This document shows, one piece after another, positions 1 to 8,354 of a DNA stretch of 24,176 nt. Every line of letters begins with the position of its first letter. Position 1 is the stretch's first letter. The stretch is from Caryophanales bacterium UBA5364 (GTDB lineage: Bacteria; Bacillota_I; Bacilli_A; RF39; UBA660), in contig DHPM01000002.1 in assembly GCA_002410935.1 (NCBI GenBank), forward strand, positions 1 through 24,176, in the 5' to 3' direction. A program made the translations under genes and the position numbers. The notes beneath the pieces were generated by a model. It searched no databases. It worked only from the letters and a program-made list of their open reading frames with translations, and had not been told where the DNA came from.

Positions 1-179
1 TCCCATACTAAATCATCAGCATTTTTAGCATGATATAATTCTGCTGCTCGCTCAATATTCTTCTTGGTTACGCCAAAAGCACCATATCGAGACTTATTAA
101 TTAAGTCAGTTATGATTGGTACTGAGATAATTGCAATAATCGCTAAGATAACAATTACGGCTAATAATTCTATTAATGT
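1..179 (-). repeat. Direct repeat, identical to 2686-2864
   Basis: Read by eye, this block matches 2686-2864 base for base, including third codon positions. It codes for the prepilin signal and the start of the pilin domain of two neighbouring paralogs. The identity stops next to the start codon (leader MKKKG here, MRRKG in the other copy), and the upstream regions of the two genes are unrelated. Confidence 0.85.
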
Positions 180-197
180 AAAACCCTTTTTCTTCAT
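1..197 (-). CDS. Prepilin-like protein, fifth array copy (N-terminal part only)
   Basis: Partial gene: only the first 65 codons are inside the window and the rest lies to the left. The product starts MKKKG, then FTLIE and a hydrophobic stretch to about residue 29, which is a type IV prepilin signal. Prepilin peptidase would cut after Gly5, and the conserved Glu is at mature position 5. The ATG at 197 is preceded by AGGGTGAT at good spacing. A promoter lies at 215-243. The coding part at 1-179 reads as identical to 2686-2864 in the neighbouring copy, so it should continue into a propeller protein like the four complete copies. That continuation is inference. Confidence 0.85.
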   Translation of the reverse strand, partial: MKKKGFTLIELLAVIVILAIIAIISVPIITDLINKSRYGAFGVTKKNIERAAELYHAKNADDLVW

Positions 198-214
198 ATT
201 ATCACCCTACATTT

Positions 215-243
215 ATCATATCATTTTATAAAAAAATTGTAAA
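215..243 (-). promoter_or_regulatory. Sigma-A type promoter of fifth pilin copy
   Basis: On the minus strand, TTTACA (238-243) and TATGAT (215-220) are 17 bp apart, each one mismatch from consensus. Only 17 nt separate the -10 box from the ATG at 197, so the 5' leader would be about 10 nt and consist mostly of the ribosome site. The -35 box lies inside the U-tract of the preceding terminator. The same arrangement recurs at 5599-5627 and 8287-8315. Confidence 0.75.
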
Positions 244-281
244 TAAAATAAAAGACCCTAATATTAATATTAGAATCTTTT
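241..281 (-). terminator. Rho-independent terminator of fourth pilin copy
   Basis: On the minus strand the hairpin pairs AAAAGATTCTAATA with TATTAGGGTCTTTT around a TTAA loop, counting two G-U pairs. A T-rich tract follows. It begins just after the stop codon at 288-290. Nearly the same hairpin ends the first and second copies. Confidence 0.8.
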
Positions 282-287
282 TTATTA

Positions 288-2882
288 TTATTCAGTTGGA
301 TTTATTGACATATCGAAGTTGCGGAGTTCTTCAATCATTAATCCATCTAAATTAGCAGAATTTTTACTGGCTGTTAATGTAATACTAACAAATTTTGATT
401 TTTTAGGTTTTAATATAATAAACATAGCTGGATAACTAGCTTCACCAGTACTACCTCCAACATTTATAATATCCATTATCGTTGGATAAAATCCAAGTTG
501 TCTTGTACTTATTGTATTAGCGACCACTACTAATGGTTCAATATATCCATCACCAATAGCTGCACTAATACTTCCGACATATCCATCAGCAAATTTCAAT
601 TTAAAATTAGATAATGTAACATATCCTGTACTACCAGCGAGTTGAATATTAACTCTATGCCAATTATAAATATTATTAGGATTAATATCAATTACATATT
701 CTTTTTCCCCTTGTAATACTCTTTTTCCTCCAGCTGATTCAATTATCATTAATTTCTTTATATCATCATTATTATGTGGTCTTAAACAAGTACCATTTAA
801 ATAATTACTATTATTTTCAAGAGTTGTAATTGAAGTACACCAATTACCTAAATCAACTTCTGGATTATTACTAGTATATATTTTATCATATCTTTGACTT
901 ATACTTGTTCCATAATTAGGAACAATTGTTTTTAATTTATCAATAATAACAACAGGTTCTTGGAACTTTTTAACTAAATTAAGGTTGTTATCATAATTTA
1001 CTAAGATTGCATCACTATGACCCTTATTAAAGTTTTTCAAATTATTGTTATTAGAGAATGTTGTTCCAGCAATAATATAAGTATTATCACTATTTTTAAT
1101 TATTGAATTGAATGTATCAGTATTGGTACCACCAAATACTTTTTTAGTAATTACATTGCCATTTATTGTATTGTATTTTACTAAGATAGAATTACGATAT
1201 CCATCTTTAGAAATAGCAATACCATTCATATCTATATCTTCAGAATTACTATAACCAACAGTAATTATTTCTTGATTAGCCACCTTTAAAATTTGCATAA
1301 AATAATCATTATTACTTCCACCAAATGTTTTTTTCCATAATACATTTGATAGTGTTTTATCGTACTTAACAATTATTCCATCAGTTGTACCAACACTTGT
1401 TTTACATATTCCTTCCATATCTTGGTCACATGATTGACTATAACCTACTGCAACATAACCGTCATCTACTTCTACGACATCTTTATATGTTTCAGTTCTA
1501 GAACCACGAAATGAGTTTTTATATTGTAGACTACCACTACTATCATACTTAACAATTATTCCTTCAGTTTGATAACCAGGAGTAGTATAACCAATGCCAG
1601 TCATATCATAATCTTTTGATTCAGAAGCTCCTACTGTGATATAACCACCATCACTAGCTGCACTGACACTACTAAATGATTCTGCTAAACTCCCTGAAAA
1701 ATAACTTTTCCAAGTGATATTAAAGCCTTCATCAAATTTAATGATAATACCTTCACTCGAGCCTCCTAAACCGGTAACACCTGATTGATCTCCATCTTTT
1801 ATAGTAGCATTAGTAGCACCAACAACAATATAACCACCATTAACTTTCAATATATCATTAAATGCTTCATACCCATTACCACCACTAGAACCAAAACTTC
1901 TAACATAGGTGACTTCACCTTGCTTATTGTATTTTACTAATAATGAGTCATCATTACCACCTTTATAATTAGCATCAGCTAAATCAAAATCGGTTGATGA
2001 AGTTCTTCCAACTACTCCATAGCCATCATCTGCTTCAGCAACCTTGTAAAAGTGATCATTATTAGTTCCACCAAAGTTATGACTCCATTCTAAAGTTCCA
2101 TCACTTTTAAATTTGACGATAATGCCATCATATTTACCTTTACCAGTATTGCCATATTTAGTTATAACTTCTGAATTACTACTACCTACAGCTACATATC
2201 CACCATCACTAGTCTCAATAACGTCAGTGAATTCATCCATGTATTTTCCACCATAACTTACATAATGACTGGCAAATGTACTAGCTCCTTGTAGGCAGTC
2301 AACATATGCATTGTATTCATAGTTATCTGATTTTTTCTCGATTTCAACGTATCCAACACATCTATTTTCAGACTCTAATGGTAATCTCAATTCATCAACT
2401 AAACCTTTACCCATTAGAGTTTCAAGATCAATGGTTACTTTATCTCCCACATTAGTTGGAAGTGTAATATCTTCCGATTTACTTGCTCTCACCATTTCTT
2501 TTTGATACCAATCAAAAAATTGTTTATCATAAAGTTGCAACGAATAATCTACTTTTCTACCTTTTCGGTAAAGTAAGACTTTTGTATCATCATTAATACT
2601 AGTACTATCTAATGCATTAACTAGATTATTCTTTAAGAATTTCTTACTTTTTAATGTACCGATAGTAACATAACTAATATCGCCATCCCATACTAAATCA
2701 TCAGCATTTTTAGCATGATATAATTCTGCTGCTCGCTCAATATTCTTCTTGGTTACGCCAAAAGCACCATATCGAGACTTATTAATTAAGTCAGTTATGA
2801 TTGGTACTGAGATAATTGCAATAATCGCTAAGATAACAATTACGGCTAATAATTCTATTAATGTGAATCCTTTTCTTCTCAT
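288..2882 (-). CDS. Modular pilin with seven-bladed propeller, copy 4 (864 aa)
   Basis: Large surface protein with a type IV prepilin signal: leader MRRKG, then FTLIELL and a hydrophobic helix to about residue 29. A pilin-like domain follows to about residue 205 and holds a Cys pair (CVGY and DCLQ). I count seven repeats of about 60 residues of the form FGG-x-N-x-D-x-F ... DGGYIAVG-x-S-x-S ... IIVKY, read as a seven-bladed beta-propeller, then a C-terminal domain of about 220 residues with a second Cys pair (NWC and GTC). The start at 2882 is chosen because AGGAGTGG precedes it and the prepilin leader begins there; an in-frame extension to 2930 is not supported. Blade 5 has two extra Cys residues absent from the other copies. 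The gene has its own terminator, but its upstream region is unlike that of its neighbours. Role inferred: pilus-tip adhesin or ligand binder; ligand unknown. Confidence 0.85.
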   Translation of the reverse strand: MRRKGFTLIELLAVIVILAIIAIISVPIITDLINKSRYGAFGVTKKNIERAAELYHAKNADDLVWDGDISYVTIGTLKSKKFLKNNLVNALDSTSINDDTKVLLYRKGRKVDYSLQLYDKQFFDWYQKEMVRASKSEDITLPTNVGDKVTIDLETLMGKGLVDELRLPLESENRCVGYVEIEKKSDNYEYNAYVDCLQGASTFASHYVSYGGKYMDEFTDVIETSDGGYVAVGSSNSEVITKYGNTGKGKYDGIIVKFKSDGTLEWSHNFGGTNNDHFYKVAEADDGYGVVGRTSSTDFDLADANYKGGNDDSLLVKYNKQGEVTYVRSFGSSGGNGYEAFNDILKVNGGYIVVGATNATIKDGDQSGVTGLGGSSEGIIIKFDEGFNITWKSYFSGSLAESFSSVSAASDGGYITVGASESKDYDMTGIGYTTPGYQTEGIIVKYDSSGSLQYKNSFRGSRTETYKDVVEVDDGYVAVGYSQSCDQDMEGICKTSVGTTDGIIVKYDKTLSNVLWKKTFGGSNNDYFMQILKVANQEIITVGYSNSEDIDMNGIAISKDGYRNSILVKYNTINGNVITKKVFGGTNTDTFNSIIKNSDNTYIIAGTTFSNNNNLKNFNKGHSDAILVNYDNNLNLVKKFQEPVVIIDKLKTIVPNYGTSISQRYDKIYTSNNPEVDLGNWCTSITTLENNSNYLNGTCLRPHNNDDIKKLMIIESAGGKRVLQGEKEYVIDINPNNIYNWHRVNIQLAGSTGYVTLSNFKLKFADGYVGSISAAIGDGYIEPLVVVANTISTRQLGFYPTIMDIINVGGSTGEASYPAMFIILKPKKSKFVSITLTASKNSANLDGLMIEELRNFDMSINPTE
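2686..2864 (-). repeat. Direct repeat, identical to 1-179
   Basis: This is the partner of the block at 1-179. It lies inside the start of copy 4 and is identical by eye over 179 bases. The first copy (10670-10880) is close but clearly diverged at silent sites. The second and third copies form a separate near-identical pair. Confidence 0.85.
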
Positions 2883-2940
2883 AAAACCACTCCTATATAT
2901 ATTTTCCCATTTACGGGTTACATTATTCAATTACACAATT

Positions 2941-2975
2941 AATAAAAACCTCTACTGTAAATAGTAGAGATTTTT
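2941..2975 (-). terminator. Rho-independent terminator of third pilin copy
   Basis: On the minus strand, CTCTACT pairs with AGTAGAG around ATTTAC. The stem extends outward through a U-G pair and A-U pairs, then TTTTTATT follows. Its sequence differs from the shared hairpin after the other complete copies. Confidence 0.8.
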
Positions 2976-2984
2976 ACAGTGTCC

Positions 2985-5582
2985 TTATTCTGTCTTTGTA
3001 GTTGACATATCGAAATTACATAGTTCTTGAATTGCTATACCATTATTACCTGCTGCATCCCTACTACTTGTTAAGAAAATACTAACCAATCGTGATTTCT
3101 TTGGTTTGATATGAATAAACATTCTTGGAGAAGACCCATTCCCTGTATTTCCATTTTCATTTATTATATCAATTACCGTTGGTAATAATAAGAACGGTTG
3201 ACTAGTTGTTACTCTTGAATTAACTATCGTCATTGGTTCAATATAACCTTTATCAATTGCATCAGTTATATGTCCTATATATCCATCAGCAAACTTTAAT
3301 TTTAAATTACTAAAAGATAACGAACCACTATTATAAGCAGTAACAGAAATAAGATGCCAATTATAATTATTTTTTTGTTGTTTAGTTATCTTATACTCTT
3401 TTTCTCCTAGGTAAAATTTCAGACCGTTAGTTACTTCTTTTTCCACTAAATTATTAATATCATCATTATTGAATGGTCTTAAGCATTCACCAAAATAGTA
3501 ATTACTTGTATTACCTTCTATATATGGTTCTAATGTACTACACCAACCCGATAAATCTTTAGTAGGATCATTAGTTGTATAAATACTATTATATTTTAAA
3601 TTTAAACTAGTTCCATAATTAGTTACTATTTCTTTTAACTTATCGATTAATACAACTGGTTCTTGGAATCCCTTAATTAAATTAAGATTACTATCATAAC
3701 TTACTAAGATAGCGTCTTGATGTCCTTTATTAAAGTTTTTTAAATTATAATTATTAGAATAACTACTACCTGCTAGGACATATTCATTATCACTAGTTTT
3801 ATATAAGCTATTAAACCTTTCACTATTGCTTCCACCAAATACTTTTTTCTCAATAACGTTACCATTAGTTGTATTGTATTTTATCATAATAGCGCTACTA
3901 TAACCTTCGGCTGCATTAGATATTCCTAGCATATCCATATCTTTAGATTTACTATATCCAACAGCAATAACTTCATTATTATTCACTTTTTCAATACCAT
4001 AGAAATAGTCATCATCGCTACCACCAAAAGTTTTTTTCCATAATATATTTTCTAAGTTTTTGTCAAACTTAACAATTATGGCATCATTATATTTATTACT
4101 AGCTTTACTAATTCCTTCCATATCTAAATCTAATGAATTACTATGGCCAATTGCTATATATCCATCACTTACTTCAATAACATCATAAAAATAATCATAT
4201 TCACTGCCTCGTAGGGAATTTTTAAATAAAAGATTTCCTGTTAAATCATATTTTAAAATGATGGCTTCTTGTTGGTATGTTGTAGTATCAAAACCGATAC
4301 CTTCCATTTCATACTTTTTAGAATTAGAATAACCTACTATCACATAATGATTATCAGTTGTTTTAATTACATTTGAAAGTCGATCTTCAACTTCAGCCAC
4401 AAAGAATTTACGCCATAATACATTAAGATCAGAATCCATTTTTAAAATGATTCCTTCATCATAATTTACAACATCAGTTACATCAGCTAAATCACCATCT
4501 TTGGTTGTTACAGCTATATGACCAACAATTAATACATCTGATCCATCATTTATAATTTTATTGAAGGTTTCAATAGTTGAAACTTTACTACTTGAACCAT
4601 AACTTCTTTTATAAACGACATTTCCTTGGAAACTATACTTCACTATTAATCCATCATTATTTCCGCCTTTATAATCAGTTATGTCACCATCATTACTAGT
4701 AGTTTGACCAACCGTTATATAACCATCGCTTACTTCTACAACCGAATTAAAGATATCATTATTACTCCCACCAAAATTGTGACTCCATTCTAAAGTTCCA
4801 TCACTTTTAAATTTAACAATTATGGCATCGTATTTACCTTTACCAATATTACCATATTTGGTTATTGTTTCTGAATTACTTCTTCCTACGGCAATATATC
4901 CGCCATCACTAGTTTCAATTACATCAGTAAATTCATCTATATATTTACCACCATAACTTACATAGTGACTAGCAAATGTACTTGCTCCTTGAAGACAATC
5001 AACATAAGCGTTATATTCATAGTTATCAGTTGTTTTTTCTATTTCTACGTACCCAACACATCTACTATCTGGTTCTAATGGTAGTCTTAATTCATCGACT
5101 AAACCTTTCCTCATCAATGTTTCAAGATCAATAGTTACTGTTTCTCCAACTTTTGTTGGAAGTGTAATATCTTCTTTCTTACTTGCTTGTACCATTTGTC
5201 CTTGATACCAATCAAAAAATTGTTTATCATAGAGTTGCAAAGAATAATCGATTTTTCTTCCCTTGCGATAAAGTAGTATTTTAGTATCATCACTTATACT
5301 AGTACTATCTAATGTGTTTACAACATTATTTCTTAAAAACTTTTTACTTTTTAAAGTACCAATAGTAACATAAGCAATATTATTTTCCCAATATAGATCA
5401 TCAGCATTTTTAGCATAATAAAGTTCTGCTGCATGCTCAATATTCTTCTTGGTCACTCCAAAAGCACCATATCTAGACTTATTAATTAAGTCAGTAATAA
5501 TTGGTACTGAGATAATTGCAATAATTGCTAATATAACAATTACGGCTAATAATTCAATTAATGTAAATCCCTTTTTGTTCAT
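2985..5582 (-). CDS. Modular pilin with seven-bladed propeller, copy 3 (865 aa)
   Basis: Same architecture as its neighbours: leader MNKKG, FTLIELL and a hydrophobic helix, a pilin-like domain with CVGY and DCLQ cysteines, seven propeller-type repeats, and a C-terminal domain with a Cys pair (GWC and GEC) ending in NFDMSTTKTE. Several blades carry an acidic loop of the form S-x-D-x-DM-x-GI, seen here as SLDLDMEGIS and SKDMDMLGIS, which could bind metal (inference). The start at 5582 follows AGGTGAT; a longer in-frame reading to 5603 would begin at the -10 box and is rejected. A promoter lies at 5599-5627 and a terminator just after the stop. N-terminal DNA is almost identical to copy 2, with two differences over about 170 bases. 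Expected at the cell surface after prepilin processing. Confidence 0.85.
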   Translation of the reverse strand: MNKKGFTLIELLAVIVILAIIAIISVPIITDLINKSRYGAFGVTKKNIEHAAELYYAKNADDLYWENNIAYVTIGTLKSKKFLRNNVVNTLDSTSISDDTKILLYRKGRKIDYSLQLYDKQFFDWYQGQMVQASKKEDITLPTKVGETVTIDLETLMRKGLVDELRLPLEPDSRCVGYVEIEKTTDNYEYNAYVDCLQGASTFASHYVSYGGKYIDEFTDVIETSDGGYIAVGRSNSETITKYGNIGKGKYDAIIVKFKSDGTLEWSHNFGGSNNDIFNSVVEVSDGYITVGQTTSNDGDITDYKGGNNDGLIVKYSFQGNVVYKRSYGSSSKVSTIETFNKIINDGSDVLIVGHIAVTTKDGDLADVTDVVNYDEGIILKMDSDLNVLWRKFFVAEVEDRLSNVIKTTDNHYVIVGYSNSKKYEMEGIGFDTTTYQQEAIILKYDLTGNLLFKNSLRGSEYDYFYDVIEVSDGYIAIGHSNSLDLDMEGISKASNKYNDAIIVKFDKNLENILWKKTFGGSDDDYFYGIEKVNNNEVIAVGYSKSKDMDMLGISNAAEGYSSAIMIKYNTTNGNVIEKKVFGGSNSERFNSLYKTSDNEYVLAGSSYSNNYNLKNFNKGHQDAILVSYDSNLNLIKGFQEPVVLIDKLKEIVTNYGTSLNLKYNSIYTTNDPTKDLSGWCSTLEPYIEGNTSNYYFGECLRPFNNDDINNLVEKEVTNGLKFYLGEKEYKITKQQKNNYNWHLISVTAYNSGSLSFSNLKLKFADGYIGHITDAIDKGYIEPMTIVNSRVTTSQPFLLLPTVIDIINENGNTGNGSSPRMFIHIKPKKSRLVSIFLTSSRDAAGNNGIAIQELCNFDMSTTKTE

Positions 5583-5598
5583 ATTATCACCTATCTTT

Positions 5599-5627
5599 AT
5601 CATATCATTTTATAAAAAAATTGTAAA
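5599..5627 (-). promoter_or_regulatory. Sigma-A type promoter of third pilin copy
   Basis: TTTACA (5622-5627) and TATGAT (5599-5604) are separated by 17 bp on the minus strand. The -10 box ends 16 nt before the ATG. The sequence from here through the preceding terminator is almost the same as at 198-287. Confidence 0.75.
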
Positions 5628-5662
5628 TAAAATTAAAGACCCTAATATTAATATTAGAGTCA
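5621..5662 (-). terminator. Rho-independent terminator of second pilin copy
   Basis: On the minus strand the hairpin GACTCTAATA-TTAA-TATTAGGGTC is followed by TTTAATTTTATTT. It lies directly after the stop codon at 5673-5675, and its tail overlaps the -35 box of the next gene. Confidence 0.78.
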
Positions 5663-5672
5663 TTTTTTATTA

Positions 5673-8270
5673 TTATTCAGTTGGGGTTATCGACATATCA
5701 AAGTTACGTAATTCACTTATCTTAAGACCATCAGATTCAGTTTCTTTGCTTGAAGTGAAAATAATACTTGTTAATTTATTTTTTTTAGGTTTGATAAGTA
5801 TATGAATAGATGGCGTTATTCCATTTCCCGTAGTACCGTCTGTATAAATTAAATTTACTGGTGTTGGAAAAAAGTAACGATTATCACCTATTGGAAGACG
5901 AGAAATTGAGTTTGATACTATTACTAATGGTTCAAGATAACCGTTTTTAGTTGCATCTTCAATACTACTTACATATCCATCTGAAAATTTAACTTTAAAG
6001 TTTGAAAGTTCAACCCATGATGAATTAACAAAATTCATATATATTAAATGCCAATTATAGTTATTATCAGGATTCATATCAATATTATATTCTTTTTCAC
6101 CTAGATATACCTTTTTAAGACCATTGATTGTTTCATTATTAGTTAATTGTTTTATATCATCGTTATTAAAAGGTATTAAACATGATCCATATTTATAATT
6201 ATATTGAAGACCATAATTCGAATTTTCACTGCACCATGCTCCTAAATCATTTTGAGGATTATTAGTAGTATATATATTTTCATAATTATTATTTATATTA
6301 GTTCCGTAATTTGGAACAATTGTTTTTAATTTATCAATTAAAATTACTGGTTCTTTTAATGATTTAACTAAATTTAAATTATTATCATACTTGACTAATA
6401 TTCCATCACTATGACCCTTATTAAAGTTTTTTAAATTTCCGTCAACTGAAAACGATTGACCAGTTACTACATAATTGTTATCTGTTTTTGCTATAACATT
6501 ATTAAAAATTTCACTATTGCTTCCACCAAATGATTTTTTATCTAATAAGTTACCATCAGCAGAATCATATTTAATAATAATAGCGTTACTATAACCATTA
6601 GAAGAAATTGTAATACTAGACATATCCATATCCGTAGAACGACTATTTCCAACTACTATTAATTCATTTGTATTCGTTTTTGTTATACCATTAAAATAAT
6701 CATCAAATGTTCCACCATAACTTTTTGCCCAAATAACATTTGATAAACTTTTATTAAATTTAACAATAATTGCATCAAAATATCCATTGTCAGACTTATT
6801 TAAGTTTTGCATACCTAAGTCTGTTGAATTACTTGTACCTACTGCTACATATCCATCATTTACTTCAACTACATCATAAAAGTAATCTTGATTACTACCT
6901 TTAAAAGAGTTCTTATATTGAACAGTACCATCATTATTATATTTTACTATAATAGCCTCTCTACGAGCTAAATCTGTATATCCAATGCCTTCCATATCAT
7001 AATTATTTGAATTACTATATCCTACTACAATATATCCGTTATCGGTAGTCTTTTTTAATGATGAAAAATAATCAAATCTAGTTCCACCAAAAAGGTTTCT
7101 CCAAATTATATTTAAATCCTTATCCATTTTTACTATGACACTTACTTCACTTGTAAGTTCAGTAACTAGCCCTTCTGCATCACCATCTTTTGCATTGACA
7201 TTAATTACTCCTACCATCACAAGATTTTCTCCATCATATATTACTTTAGATATTAATTCTCTATATGTTGTTGCACTGGTTCCATGGGTAACTGCTTTTA
7301 ATAATTTCCCTTGTTTATCGTATTTAACAACCATGCCATCAAAGGTTCCTCCTTTATAGATATTTTCTAAATCACCATCTATTGAAGAAGTGGTACCAAC
7401 CGATACATATCCGTCAGGTACTTCGGCCACACTATGATAAATTTCATTATTAGTTCCACCAAAATTATGACTCCATTCAACATTGCCATTAGAATCAAAT
7501 TTAACGATAATTGCGTCATATTTTCCATTATTGCCAGTTCCATATTTAGTTATAACTTCTGAATTACTTTCTCCAACAGCGATATATCCACCATCACTAG
7601 TCTCTATTATATCAATAAAGTTATCTAGATATTTACCACCATAACTTACATAATGACTGGCGAATGTACTTGCTCCTTGTAAGCAATCTACATATCCAAT
7701 ATATTCGTAGTTGTCAGCGGTCTTCTCAATTTCAACATAACCAACACATCTACTGTCTAGTTCTAAAGGTAGTCTTAGTTCGTCGACTAATCCTTTATTC
7801 ATCAATACTTCTAAGTCAACGGTTACTATATCACCAACATTGGTTGGAAGTGTAATATCTTCTTTCTTACTTGCTTGTACCATTTGTCCTTGATACCAAT
7901 CAAAAAATTGTTCGTCATAAAGTTGTAATGAATAATCGATTTTTCTTCCCTTACGATATAAAAGTACTTTAGTATCATCATTAATACTTGTACTATCTAA
8001 AGTATTAACTACATTATTTCTTAAAAACTTTTTACTTTTCAAGGTACCAATTGTTACATAACTAATATTATCTTCCCAAAATATATCATCAGCATTTTTA
8101 GCATAATAAAGTTCTGCTGCATGCTCAATATTCTTCTTGGTCACTCCAAAAGCACCATATCTAGACTTATTAATTAAGTCAGTAATAATTGGTACTGAGA
8201 TAATTGCAATAATCGCTAATATAACAATTACGGCTAATAATTCTATTAATGTAAATCCCTTTTTGTTCAT
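5673..8270 (-). CDS. Modular pilin with seven-bladed propeller, copy 2 (865 aa)
   Basis: Leader MNKKG, FTLIELL and a hydrophobic helix to about residue 29 give the type IV prepilin signal. The pilin-like domain carries CVGY and DCLQ cysteines, seven propeller-type repeats follow, then a C-terminal domain with a Cys pair (WCSE and GSCL) ending in NFDMSITPTE. The third repeat diverges from the other copies (begins AVTHGTSATTY), and blades 3-5 vary most. The ATG at 8270 is preceded by AGGTGATAAG; an in-frame extension to 8291 overlaps the promoter and is rejected. It has its own promoter and terminator. Known: pilins with large grafted C-terminal modules occur at Gram-positive pilus tips. Inferred: this is one of a family of variant tip proteins. 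Confidence 0.85.
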   Translation of the reverse strand: MNKKGFTLIELLAVIVILAIIAIISVPIITDLINKSRYGAFGVTKKNIEHAAELYYAKNADDIFWEDNISYVTIGTLKSKKFLRNNVVNTLDSTSINDDTKVLLYRKGRKIDYSLQLYDEQFFDWYQGQMVQASKKEDITLPTNVGDIVTVDLEVLMNKGLVDELRLPLELDSRCVGYVEIEKTADNYEYIGYVDCLQGASTFASHYVSYGGKYLDNFIDIIETSDGGYIAVGESNSEVITKYGTGNNGKYDAIIVKFDSNGNVEWSHNFGGTNNEIYHSVAEVPDGYVSVGTTSSIDGDLENIYKGGTFDGMVVKYDKQGKLLKAVTHGTSATTYRELISKVIYDGENLVMVGVINVNAKDGDAEGLVTELTSEVSVIVKMDKDLNIIWRNLFGGTRFDYFSSLKKTTDNGYIVVGYSNSNNYDMEGIGYTDLARREAIIVKYNNDGTVQYKNSFKGSNQDYFYDVVEVNDGYVAVGTSNSTDLGMQNLNKSDNGYFDAIIVKFNKSLSNVIWAKSYGGTFDDYFNGITKTNTNELIVVGNSRSTDMDMSSITISSNGYSNAIIIKYDSADGNLLDKKSFGGSNSEIFNNVIAKTDNNYVVTGQSFSVDGNLKNFNKGHSDGILVKYDNNLNLVKSLKEPVILIDKLKTIVPNYGTNINNNYENIYTTNNPQNDLGAWCSENSNYGLQYNYKYGSCLIPFNNDDIKQLTNNETINGLKKVYLGEKEYNIDMNPDNNYNWHLIYMNFVNSSWVELSNFKVKFSDGYVSSIEDATKNGYLEPLVIVSNSISRLPIGDNRYFFPTPVNLIYTDGTTGNGITPSIHILIKPKKNKLTSIIFTSSKETESDGLKISELRNFDMSITPTE

Positions 8271-8286
8271 CTTATCACCTGTTTTT

Positions 8287-8315
8287 ATCATATCATTTTA
8301 TAGATTTTTTGTAAA
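8287..8315 (-). promoter_or_regulatory. Sigma-A type promoter of second pilin copy
   Basis: TTTACA (8310-8315) and TATGAT (8287-8292) are spaced by 17 bp, with 16 nt from the -10 box to the ATG at 8270. The spacer differs in its upstream half from the other two copies, but the boxes and downstream half are the same. Confidence 0.75.
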
Positions 8316-8348
8316 TAAAAGATCCTAATATTAATATTAGAATCTTTT
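8308..8348 (-). terminator. Rho-independent terminator of first pilin copy
   Basis: On the minus strand a 14-bp stem (AAAAGATTCTAATA with TATTAGGATCTTTT, TTAA loop, one G-U pair) is followed by a T-rich run. It begins just after the stop codon at 8355-8357. Confidence 0.82.
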
Positions 8349-8354
8349 CTATTA

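Noticed and set aside
2883..2930. Longer N-terminal starts for the pilin genes
   Set aside because: They would put up to 16 residues before the prepilin leader, and in copies 2 and 3 they overlap the -10 box. Good ribosome sites point to the inner ATGs.
2749..2964. Plus-strand reading frames opposite the pilin N-termini (also 5449-5805 and 8137-8328)
   Set aside because: They recur only because the N-terminal DNA of the paralogs is repeated. They lack ribosome sites and are antisense to strong genes.
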